From: Coprococcus_C hominis
GTDB taxonomy: Bacteria; Bacillota; Clostridia; Lachnospirales; Lachnospiraceae
Reading direction: 5' to 3' (one strand)
NCBI RefSeq assembly: GCF_020687505.1
Contig: NZ_JAJEQT010000008.1
Length of the DNA: 64,000 nucleotides
Of this stretch, positions 34,449 to 41,545 are shown in pieces; positions within the stretch are counted from its first letter, which is position 1; each line of letters opens with the position of its first letter. The notes under the pieces are model-generated. The model was not told the origin of the DNA. It was given only the letters and a program-made list of their open reading frames with translations, and searched no databases. Both the position numbers and the translations under genes were made by a program.

Positions 34449-36758
34449 TTACTCCTCTTCCTCTGAAACTGGTCCCGCCAGTATATCTCCCTCCGAAATA
34501 CCATTAAATATACATGCCACTACATCGCCCTTTTTATATTTGGATGTATCCTGTGCGCTGTTGCAGATTGCTGCATCCACATATTGTTTCTCGATATTTC
34601 CATCTACGATTTTCCACACATAATAGAAATCCCCGGATGTCTCCTTGCCTGAGTTCGCCTTCTCTGTGTAGAGCGCATCTGCCGGAATCGTGTACACATC
34701 CGAATAAGAAATCAGCGGATAGGAAATTATCTGACTTCCGGTCATATCCTCCACGGATGCGTTCCCGTCTAATTTCACATAGTACATCCGGCTGTCGTCC
34801 GTCAGACTCTGCGTGATATAGACACGATTCCCTACCGTCGTGACATAATACTCTTCCTTTGTTCCTTCCGTGATTCCGTTAGAACCACAGATGATGCCCT
34901 GTATCGTCTTTCCACTTTCCTCATCCTGCACCGATACAGGTGTCCCGTTCGCAACCTTGCTGTTTCCACCATACAATGCCAATTTCTCCTTCACCGGCGT
35001 ATCAATCGCCAGAATATCCGAGTCAAGCTCCAGCTTGCCTCCGGTGTCTCTCCAGAAATCCAACACCTCGCCCTCCTGCTCAGCGCAGATTGACATAACA
35101 CCTGTTCCGTCATTGTTACAGCTTGCCTCCGTATATGCTTCCTCTGACTGCTTGAGCTGATATGTATAATCCAGCGTCTGTATCTGAAAATCCAGATTCT
35201 CAATCTGAATATCGACATCCAGCATAGATGAAAGATTCGGATTTGCCTGTTCTTCTGCATCACCGTCGGTTGCTTTCTGTGCATCCGTACCGGTTGCAAG
35301 TGGTGTCTGTCCGGCAGTCAACGCTGCCTGCTTTTCCTGTTGCAGCGACTGAAGTGTATTCTCATGTGCCTGCACTGCTTTCGTGCGATTTTCTTTCATA
35401 TCCTCAATTCCTGACCGCATCTCCGCCAGCTTCGCGCTGCCTTCATTCGTTCGAACCTTGAGTAACACATCGCCCTTTTGCACATAATCTCCATTGGATA
35501 CACAGATTTCCTGAATTGTACCTTCATATGGAGATGTGTAATTGATCCGCATCGTATCTGCAATCGCATAGCGGTTTGTATAAAACATCGAATCATAATT
35601 CGTTGGAGCACTTACCGTATATTCCTCATATGCATCCGGCCATGCAGCCTCTGATGTATAATACACTTTTTCTCCCTCAGAAAGCCCGGATATCACCTCT
35701 GTATTTACCGTGTCACTGACTCCTGTCTCAATGTAGCGCTGTTCGCGCTGCTCCCCATTTTTTACATAGACAAATGATCCCTGATCGTCCTCATAGATAG
35801 AATCGTTTCCGACATACAGGACATCTTCCACGCGGTCTCTGACGAGATAAACGGCGATTACAGAACCGACTGGCGCGCTCTTTTGAGCATCCTCATACTG
35901 CATTCGAAGTGCCGGATATTTCTGCTGATTTTCGGCTGTCAGGCGCTCCTGTGTTGTATAGGCATACTCCCGAAGCGAAATTTTCGCGCCATCCTGTATC
36001 GTATAATAACGGTCGTATTTCTCCAGAAGCTTGTCTTTGATCGTTGTATTCTGTATCTGAATATATGTATCCTCATAATCTGCAATCGTGATAACATTCA
36101 TCGAGCTTGTAACCTGATTGCCATATGTAAACTGACGCACATAAGAAACATACCCGCTTGCAGTTGCCTTGAGGGTTCCATCTTCAATGATCTCCTGCTG
36201 CTTCTGAATCTGATCATCGTAATCGGCAAGCTGGTGCTTGTAAAGCAGTTCATCATAATTGGCATTTTCCTGTTCCGTCTCGATCTCTTTTCCTGTTTTC
36301 GCAGCACTGTCAGAATCTCCCAGTTGATTTTCTCCCGCCTGTTTTAGATTCAGCTTCTGTATCGTGAGCTGTTGTTTCTGCACCTCCAGCTCACGTTTTT
36401 GCACGAGCAGACTCCGGGCTTCTTCCAGATCCTGTTTTGCCTTTTGTGCCGCTTCCAGATCCGCAGTAGCTACCACCTGTCCAGCTTCCACATAATCTCC
36501 AACGTCGACAAGGACTTCTGCCACGCTGACCTGTGTCGTCCAGAACACCGCATGTTCTGTTGGCACGATCGATCCATATGCGATTTTCAGATCGCCTACA
36601 TCTCCCACAGATACTTCCCGGTACGATTCCGTTCCAGATACCGGTTCCAGCAAAGCTGGCGCATCTGCATATTTCGTTCCACAGGCAACCAGAGAGACCG
36701 CGCAGAGTACACTCATCAAAAATCCCAGCTGTCGTTTTAGTTTCTGTCCGATTCTCAT
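34449..36758 (-). CDS. Tandem double HlyD/MacA-like adaptor lipoprotein
   Basis: This 769-residue lipoprotein has signal peptide and lipobox near residue 26 (SLVACG). It contains two successive membrane-fusion adaptor modules: a first barrel-sandwich hybrid (VLVDVGDYVEAGQVVATAD) with coiled-coil (about 100-195) and return strand, then a second (IQEICVSNGDYVQKGDVLLKV) with its own coiled coil (about 425-550). Usual adaptors are 350-450 residues with one module, so this looks like an internal duplication or fusion. It overlaps the preceding adaptor by 4 bp. It probably links the FtsX-like permease to the cell wall side. Confidence 0.82.
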   Translation of the reverse strand: MRIGQKLKRQLGFLMSVLCAVSLVACGTKYADAPALLEPVSGTESYREVSVGDVGDLKIAYGSIVPTEHAVFWTTQVSVAEVLVDVGDYVEAGQVVATADLEAAQKAKQDLEEARSLLVQKRELEVQKQQLTIQKLNLKQAGENQLGDSDSAAKTGKEIETEQENANYDELLYKHQLADYDDQIQKQQEIIEDGTLKATASGYVSYVRQFTYGNQVTSSMNVITIADYEDTYIQIQNTTIKDKLLEKYDRYYTIQDGAKISLREYAYTTQERLTAENQQKYPALRMQYEDAQKSAPVGSVIAVYLVRDRVEDVLYVGNDSIYEDDQGSFVYVKNGEQREQRYIETGVSDTVNTEVISGLSEGEKVYYTSEAAWPDAYEEYTVSAPTNYDSMFYTNRYAIADTMRINYTSPYEGTIQEICVSNGDYVQKGDVLLKVRTNEGSAKLAEMRSGIEDMKENRTKAVQAHENTLQSLQQEKQAALTAGQTPLATGTDAQKATDGDAEEQANPNLSSMLDVDIQIENLDFQIQTLDYTYQLKQSEEAYTEASCNNDGTGVMSICAEQEGEVLDFWRDTGGKLELDSDILAIDTPVKEKLALYGGNSKVANGTPVSVQDEESGKTIQGIICGSNGITEGTKEEYYVTTVGNRVYITQSLTDDSRMYYVKLDGNASVEDMTGSQIISYPLISYSDVYTIPADALYTEKANSGKETSGDFYYVWKIVDGNIEKQYVDAAICNSAQDTSKYKKGDVVACIFNGISEGDILAGPVSEEEE

Positions 36759-37768
36759 TTTGCAATCACCACCTTGTCGCCCTCTTTTAAACCATCTTCA
36801 ATCACTGTATAGCCATCAATCGTTGCCCCAGTCTGCACCTGTACGCCATGTCGGAATCCGTCTTCATCCAGCACATAGACGTAATTGTCATTTCCCACAT
36901 ACACGATTGCATCCTCTGGTACATACAGGACATTCTTGAGCACATTTTTCTCGATCTCCAGATTCAGTGAATCCGAGCTTGGCCGTTTCGCTGAGTCAAC
37001 CAATGTAAATGTAAGCTGCCGTTTCATCCCGGCATCCGTATCCGACGCCAGCACATCAATCGCTGTCAATCTGACCTCATAGCTTCCAACGCCAAAAGTT
37101 GCCGTAAATGTCTGTCCTACCTCAAACGCATAATCATCCTCTGTCGTCGTAGTATAATTGTCCGAGCCATACAGGATCGTTACAACTGCATCTCCGGCAT
37201 ACACGGTTCCATAATCAAGCATATCCGACAGGCTGCTCACAATGCCGCTTCCCTCTGCCTTAATCGTATAAGCTTCCAGTCTTGCGTCCAGATCTTTGAT
37301 GTACAGTCCTGCAATCTCCTGGTCTTTCTTTAACTGCTCGATACTCTCCTGGTGTTCATCTGTCTGATTAATTGCATCCAGCTTCGTATAATGGTCGATC
37401 AGAAGCGCATCCTCTTCCACACGGTTTTCATACTGTCTTCGTTCCTCCGTTATATCCTCCGAAGAGAAGGTGACAAGTGTGTCTCCATTTTGCACGACAT
37501 CTCCAACATGGACAAATACCTGATCAACCTCCATCTCATCATGATCAGGATAGTATTCTTTCCGTTCAAACTGTTCTGATTTCAATCGCAGATCGAGCAC
37601 CGGCGCAATGTCTCCATGCACGACTGGCTCGGTTGTGTATGTAATTTTCTCATATTCCGGTATCGTGATCACAAGATCATCCGTCTGGGTTTTGCCGGCA
37701 CATCCGCTGAGCAGTCCCACACAGAGTACCATCACGGCTGCCATTCGTCTTTTTCTTATCTTTCTCAC
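36755..37768 (-). CDS. HlyD/MacA-like adaptor lipoprotein
   Basis: This lipoprotein of about 337 residues has signal MRKIRKRR-MAAVMVLCVGLLSGC and lipobox LSGC. It carries a single adaptor module with half-lipoyl motif VFVHVGDVVQNGDTLVTFSS, coiled coil (about 108-165), return strand GSGIVSSLSDMLDYGTVYAGD, and a C-terminal membrane-proximal domain (VPEDAIVYVGNDNYVYVL). Two adjacent GTG codons can start it, and the second (37768) has better spacing from GGAG. It is the first gene of an eight-gene operon, and its promoter carries the 11-bp GATACA repeats. Confidence 0.85.
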   Translation of the reverse strand: MRKIRKRRMAAVMVLCVGLLSGCAGKTQTDDLVITIPEYEKITYTTEPVVHGDIAPVLDLRLKSEQFERKEYYPDHDEMEVDQVFVHVGDVVQNGDTLVTFSSEDITEERRQYENRVEEDALLIDHYTKLDAINQTDEHQESIEQLKKDQEIAGLYIKDLDARLEAYTIKAEGSGIVSSLSDMLDYGTVYAGDAVVTILYGSDNYTTTTEDDYAFEVGQTFTATFGVGSYEVRLTAIDVLASDTDAGMKRQLTFTLVDSAKRPSSDSLNLEIEKNVLKNVLYVPEDAIVYVGNDNYVYVLDEDGFRHGVQVQTGATIDGYTVIEDGLKEGDKVVIAK

Positions 37769-37806
37769 CACAATCTCCTCACAGTATCCTTTATTTTACT
37801 GTTCTT

Positions 37807-37838
37807 ATCTTACCATGAAAATGTATCTAATTTGTATC
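37807..37838 (-). promoter_or_regulatory. Promoter with 11-bp direct repeats (export/two-component operon)
   Basis: Plus-strand TGTATC half sites start at 37822 and 37833. The minus-strand -10 box TAAGAT (37812-37807) lies exactly 9 nt away. No -35 hexamer is apparent. The operon downstream encodes its own OmpR-type regulator, so autoregulation is likely. Confidence 0.55.
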
Positions 37839-37857
37839 AATTCGTATATATTATGAC

Positions 37858-37898
37858 AAAAAAGAACTCCAATCTGCGGAAATCCGCAAATTGGAGTT
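37858..37898 (-). terminator. Intrinsic terminator of the rpsF-ssb-rpsR operon
   Basis: On the minus strand AACTCCAATTTGCGG pairs with CCGCAGATTGGAGTT and is followed by CTTTTTT. It ends the ribosomal protein operon just after rpsR. Confidence 0.93.
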
Positions 37899-37911
37899 TT
37901 ATACGTTCTTC

Positions 37912-38184
37912 TTACTCTACAACGTAAGGGATAAGAGCTACGTGTCTTGCTCTCTTGATTGCAACTGTAAGTGCACGCTGATGCTTTGCACAGTTACCAG
38001 TAATTCTTCTAGGAAGAATCTTACCTCTTTCAGAGATGTATCTCTTAAGCTTGTTTGTATCCTTGTAATCAATTACTGCATTCTTCTCTGCACAGAATAC
38101 ACAGACCTTTTTTCTTCTACGAATTGGTCTTCTCTTCATAGGAGCGTCTGGACGATCGCTCTTCTCTGTCTTATTGTAAGCCAT
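37912..38184 (-). CDS. rpsR: 30S ribosomal protein S18
   Basis: This 90-residue small-subunit protein binds next to S6 on 16S rRNA. It has the canonical basic segment PIRRRKKVCVFCAEK and YKDTNKLKRYISERGKILPR, and GNCAKHQRALTVAIKRARH. CVFC with the later Cys in GNC suggests a zinc-binding (C+) form. It is the third gene of the rpsF-ssb-rpsR operon, and a strong terminator follows. The acidic N-terminal extension (AYNKTEKSDRPDA) is common in clostridia. Confidence 0.97.
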   Translation of the reverse strand: MAYNKTEKSDRPDAPMKRRPIRRRKKVCVFCAEKNAVIDYKDTNKLKRYISERGKILPRRITGNCAKHQRALTVAIKRARHVALIPYVVE

Positions 38185-38209
38185 TACTAATTACCTCCAT
38201 TTAATTTCC

Positions 38210-38665
38210 TTACTTAAATGGTAAATCGTTGCCTGTCAATCCTGTTGGAATATCCATGAATCCATCTGCACTGGCATTACCAGGTGCCGGTCTGTCTTCC
38301 TGCTGATATCCACCGCCGTTGTTTCCAGATGCATTCTTGCTCTCTGCAAACTCCTGCTCTTCTACGACAACTTCTGTTGTATAAACTTTATTGCCGTCCT
38401 TATTGGTATAGCTGCCTGTCTGAATACGACCTGTAATCGCAATCTTTGTACCCTGCTTCAAATACTTCTCAGCAAACTCTCCGTTTCTGCCAAATGCAAC
38501 ACAGGAGATAAAATCTGCTGTCTGCTCATTTCCAGAATTGTCTCTTCTCTGGAATCTACGGTCAACTGCAAGTGTATATCTTGCGATTGCTAAAGGCTCT
38601 GCAGCCTGTGAATATCTAACTTCCGGATCACGAGTTAAACGACCCATCAAAATTACTTTGTTCAT
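38210..38665 (-). CDS. ssb: Single-stranded DNA-binding protein
   Basis: This 151-residue OB-fold protein coats single-stranded DNA in replication and repair. The start MNKVILMGRLTRDPEVRYS and the segments TLAVDRRF, FISCVAFGRNGEFAEKYL and ITGRIQTGSY are typical. A Gly/Asn-rich linker leads to the partner-binding tail, which ends NDLPFK in place of the usual DDDIPF, so the tail is only partly acidic and has an extra lysine. It lies between rpsF and rpsR, the standard bacterial arrangement. Confidence 0.96.
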   Translation of the reverse strand: MNKVILMGRLTRDPEVRYSQAAEPLAIARYTLAVDRRFQRRDNSGNEQTADFISCVAFGRNGEFAEKYLKQGTKIAITGRIQTGSYTNKDGNKVYTTEVVVEEQEFAESKNASGNNGGGYQQEDRPAPGNASADGFMDIPTGLTGNDLPFK

Positions 38666-38683
38666 CGGAAATCCTCCTAACTA

Positions 38684-38974
38684 TTACTCTGCGTCCTGTC
38701 TAACACAAAGATATCTGAGAACAGATTCCATAATACGAACACTTGCTTCGATCTGAGCTGGAGCTTCAGCGTTTGCATCAAACTGGATGAAGTAGTAGAA
38801 ACCTTCCTTCATCTTCTGAATCTCGTATGCTAATCTCAGCTTGCCTTTTTCGTCAACGTTTGTGATTGTGCCGCCTGCCTTCTCGATAATAGCCTTAGCC
38901 TTATCTACAACAGCAGTTCTTGCGTCATCATCAATCTTTGCGCTAACAACCAACGCCAATTCATACTTGTTCAT
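38684..38974 (-). CDS. rpsF: 30S ribosomal protein S6
   Basis: This 96-residue protein has the canonical start MNKYELALVVSAKIDDDAR and the segments GKRLAYEI-type (here KLRLAYEIQKMKEGFYYFIQF) and RIMESVLRYLCVR (shown shortened). It forms a heterodimer with S18. It is the first gene of the operon, preceded by a good promoter (39053-39081) and a leader hairpin (39002-39022) that may bind the S6:S18 complex. Confidence 0.96.
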   Translation of the reverse strand: MNKYELALVVSAKIDDDARTAVVDKAKAIIEKAGGTITNVDEKGKLRLAYEIQKMKEGFYYFIQFDANAEAPAQIEASVRIMESVLRYLCVRQDAE

Positions 38975-39001
38975 GTTATTGCACCTCCTTATGGTCTATT
39001 G

Positions 39002-39022
39002 GCCTCCGAACTGGTCGGAAGC
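39002..39022 (-). promoter_or_regulatory. Leader hairpin of rpsF (possible S6:S18 autoregulatory site)
   Basis: On the minus strand GCTTCCGA pairs with TCGGAGGC around a CCAGT loop, 27 nt upstream of the rpsF start. An S6:S18-binding leader is known in many bacteria. Here position and a CCG-containing stem fit, but I have not compared it with the published model. Confidence 0.45.
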
Positions 39023-39052
39023 AAGGAATATAAAAATATATCACAGAGTTAG

Positions 39053-39081
39053 ATATTACCATACGGAATTTTATTTTGCAA
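39053..39081 (-). promoter_or_regulatory. Promoter of the rpsF-ssb-rpsR operon
   Basis: The minus strand reads TTGCAA (39081-39076), a 17-nt spacer, then TAATAT (39058-39053). Transcription would begin about 70 nt before the rpsF start. Confidence 0.65.
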
Positions 39082-39194
39082 GCAATTTTTTCAGAATTTC
39101 TCATTTTTTTCGTCGTTATTTCGCGAAATAACATGCAAAGCTCTCGCTTACACCCGACTGTTGTATTAATATAGTATTTATGTTACATTAAATC

Positions 39195-39208
39195 ATAGTA
39201 ACTACTAT
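39195..39208 (+). promoter_or_regulatory. Dyad operator candidate in the metY promoter
   Basis: ATAGTA-AC-TACTAT is a 6+6 dyad. It sits between a possible -35 (TTACAT) and a possible -10 (TATATA) upstream of metY. No riboswitch-like structure fits in the roughly 100-bp leader region. The regulator is unknown. Confidence 0.35.
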
Positions 39209-39232
39209 ATACCATAGGAGGGTTTTATTACA

Positions 39233-40504
39233 ATGAAAGATGAAACAAAATGCCTGCATGCAGGCTATACACCAAAGAATGGCGAGCCTCGTGTTCTGCC
39301 TATCGTCCAAAGTACAACGTATGTGTACGAATCTGCCGCAGAAGTTGCCGGCATCTTTGATGATCCAACAAAAGGACTCTGTTATTCCCGTTTTGCCAAT
39401 CCAACAGTCATGGCAGTCGAGGAGAAAATTGCAGCCCTGGAAGGTGGTGTCGGTGCCATGTGTACCACTTCCGGACAGGCAGCTACCTTGCTTTCCATCT
39501 TAAATATCTGTCAGGCTGGTGACAGCATCATCAGTACCCCTGAAATCTACGGCGGCACGATCAATCTGTTCTCTTTCACTTTGAAGAAGCTTGGCATTGA
39601 ATGTATCTACGTGGATAAAAATATGTCTGACGATGAGATCAAGGCCTGTTTTAAAGAGAATACAAAGCTCGTGTTTGGCGAGACAATCGCAAACCCGGCG
39701 CTGACTGTATTTGATATTGAGCGTTTCGCAAATATTGCACATGCAATGGGAGTTCCATTGATCGTAGACAACACATTTGCAACTCCGATTCTCTGTAAAC
39801 CTTTTGACTTCGGTGCTGATATCGTCGTACATTCCACAAGTAAATATATGGATGGACATGCCGTTCAGATCGGCGGTGTCATCGTAGACAGCGGCAAGTT
39901 CAACTGGGATAATGGCAAGTTCCCAGAGCTTGTCGAGCCTGACGAATCCTACCATGGAACCTGCTATACAAAATCTTATGGCAATATGGCATATATCGTC
40001 AAGGCAAGAATGCAGCTCATGCGTGACTTCGGTGTATATCCAGCCGCACATTCTGCATTCCTGTTGAATCTCGGATTAGAGACTCTTCCAGTTCGTATGA
40101 AGCAGTATACAGAAAATGCAATGGCAGTTGCAGAATACCTTGAAAAGAGTGACGCAGTTGTCAGTGTCAGTTGTCCAGCACTTCCTTCTGATCCAAACCA
40201 TGCACTTGCAGAAAAATATCTCGGTGGCAAATCCTGCGGTGTTATCTCCTTTATCATCAAGGGCGGACGTCCGGCTGCGGCAAAATTCATGGATTCATTA
40301 AAGCTTGCCTCCAACGAAGTGCATGTTGCAGATATCCGTACCTGTGTCCTGCATCCAGCAAGTGAAACACATCGCCAGTTATCCGACGAGCAGCTTGTTG
40401 CAGCTGGTATTGATGCTGGTATGGTTCGTTTCTCTGTTGGTCTGGAGAACATCGATGATATCTTAGAGGATTTAGACGCCGCATTAAAAGCAGCTATGGA
40501 ATAA
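39233..40504 (+). CDS. metY: O-acetylhomoserine sulfhydrylase (MetY-like)
   Basis: This 423-residue PLP enzyme of the Cys/Met metabolism family forms homocysteine from O-acetylhomoserine and sulfide. It has YSRFANPTV, the TSGQAATLLSI segment and the PLP-lysine segment HSTSKYMDGHA. The insertion around residues 225-250 (GKFPELVEPDESYHGTCY) distinguishes MetY from MetB/MetC. A methionine gamma-lyase role cannot be fully excluded. It is the only gene here on the plus strand, with its own RBS (GGAGGG) and terminator, and lies between two minus-strand units, so it is monocistronic. Confidence 0.88.
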   Translation: MKDETKCLHAGYTPKNGEPRVLPIVQSTTYVYESAAEVAGIFDDPTKGLCYSRFANPTVMAVEEKIAALEGGVGAMCTTSGQAATLLSILNICQAGDSIISTPEIYGGTINLFSFTLKKLGIECIYVDKNMSDDEIKACFKENTKLVFGETIANPALTVFDIERFANIAHAMGVPLIVDNTFATPILCKPFDFGADIVVHSTSKYMDGHAVQIGGVIVDSGKFNWDNGKFPELVEPDESYHGTCYTKSYGNMAYIVKARMQLMRDFGVYPAAHSAFLLNLGLETLPVRMKQYTENAMAVAEYLEKSDAVVSVSCPALPSDPNHALAEKYLGGKSCGVISFIIKGGRPAAAKFMDSLKLASNEVHVADIRTCVLHPASETHRQLSDEQLVAAGIDAGMVRFSVGLENIDDILEDLDAALKAAME

Positions 40505-40524
40505 TTGATAGATTCTGTATCCAT

Positions 40525-40562
40525 AAAAAAGGGTTGAAACAACTATGTTTCAACCCTTTTTC
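40525..40562. terminator. Bidirectional terminator between metY and 40572 gene
   Basis: AAAAAAGGGTTGAAAC pairs with GTTTCAACCCTTTTT. The run of T on the plus strand serves metY, and the run of A (T on the minus strand) serves the convergent minus-strand gene ending at 40572. Confidence 0.92.
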
Positions 40563-40571
40563 TTATCCTGC

Positions 40572-41519
40572 TTATATCTGTAATTCCAAAACACTTCCGA
40601 GGATTGCTTTCGGTTCCTTCACTTTCCGCTCTTCCGCATAGAATGCTTTGTTGTATTCCTGCAATTTCTGCATTGCGATCGGCTTGTCCACTTCCTCATA
40701 CATCTGTGCATTCTTTGCACTAACCAGATTCGCCATACTAATAAAGCCAGGTTCAATCGCAATACCGCTGTCTTCTACCGGTGTGTCCGACTCCTTCGCC
40801 GGTCCCCACCATTTCATACCGATGGTATCTGCGTATTCTTCCGTTGGTGTCTCACACAGAAACTCCAACGCATACTGTTCTACCTGCTGCTTCGTACACA
40901 CGATCTTCTTGCACCCAGTCACATGTCCTTTTTCATCCACGCGTCCAATCATCGCTGGATACGTGTCTACACTATTCAGATAATGACAATCAATCTCATG
41001 CATCCGTAGCTCTGTACGCTTGATGCCGCGTCGTTTCAGCAAAACTGCGATATCCGGTCGCACATTCATCATCCAACGTGCAAGCGGATTTCGATATTCG
41101 CGTTCTTTTCCAGACCATCCATTGATATGCTTTCCAAGATCGAACCCCGGATTTTCTATATCCAGTTCCTTATCCAGATTGTAAATCTCCGCAGCATTCA
41201 CTGCCTTGGCATCTACATCCTCAAGCATCGCCCCCTGCGCCTCTTCACCTGCATACAGTGCACGTAACTTCCGGTTTGCAAATGTCACAAGCTTCCGGTT
41301 GAATTCAGCTTTACTGTCCGCATAATTGAAGTAATCACGCAGGAACGCCGGCATATAATATGCCTGCATTACTTCGTAAGTCTTATTTGTAAAATTGTCA
41401 GAATCGATCTTGACACGTTTGCATCCGTTCAAAATCTGGAACAGATACGCGGAAAACTGAGCTTCATCCCTACACAGGGAGCGCTCTCCATTTATATAGT
41501 CATTGATCAATATGTCCAT
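40572..41519 (-). CDS. Conserved-looking hypothetical protein, 315 aa
   Basis: I do not recognise a family. The protein is soluble, with no signal peptide or transmembrane helix, and mixed charge. It has a cysteine pair in HVTGCKKIVCTK near residue 220 and several aromatic, YYMPAFLRDYF-like segments. ATG 41519 has RBS GGTGG at normal spacing; the upstream ATG at 41534 lacks one. It is convergent with metY and shares its terminator. It lies 26 bp downstream of the MORN protein gene, so the two may be co-transcribed. No function is proposed. Confidence 0.7.
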   Translation of the reverse strand: MDILINDYINGERSLCRDEAQFSAYLFQILNGCKRVKIDSDNFTNKTYEVMQAYYMPAFLRDYFNYADSKAEFNRKLVTFANRKLRALYAGEEAQGAMLEDVDAKAVNAAEIYNLDKELDIENPGFDLGKHINGWSGKEREYRNPLARWMMNVRPDIAVLLKRRGIKRTELRMHEIDCHYLNSVDTYPAMIGRVDEKGHVTGCKKIVCTKQQVEQYALEFLCETPTEEYADTIGMKWWGPAKESDTPVEDSGIAIEPGFISMANLVSAKNAQMYEEVDKPIAMQKLQEYNKAFYAEERKVKEPKAILGSVLELQI

Positions 41520-41545
41520 ATGTTTTACCACCATTTATTTTTATC

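Noticed and set aside
39132..39232. SAM or T-box riboswitch upstream of metY
   Set aside because: The gap is only about 100 bp and I see no conserved SAM-box or T-box core, only a short dyad.
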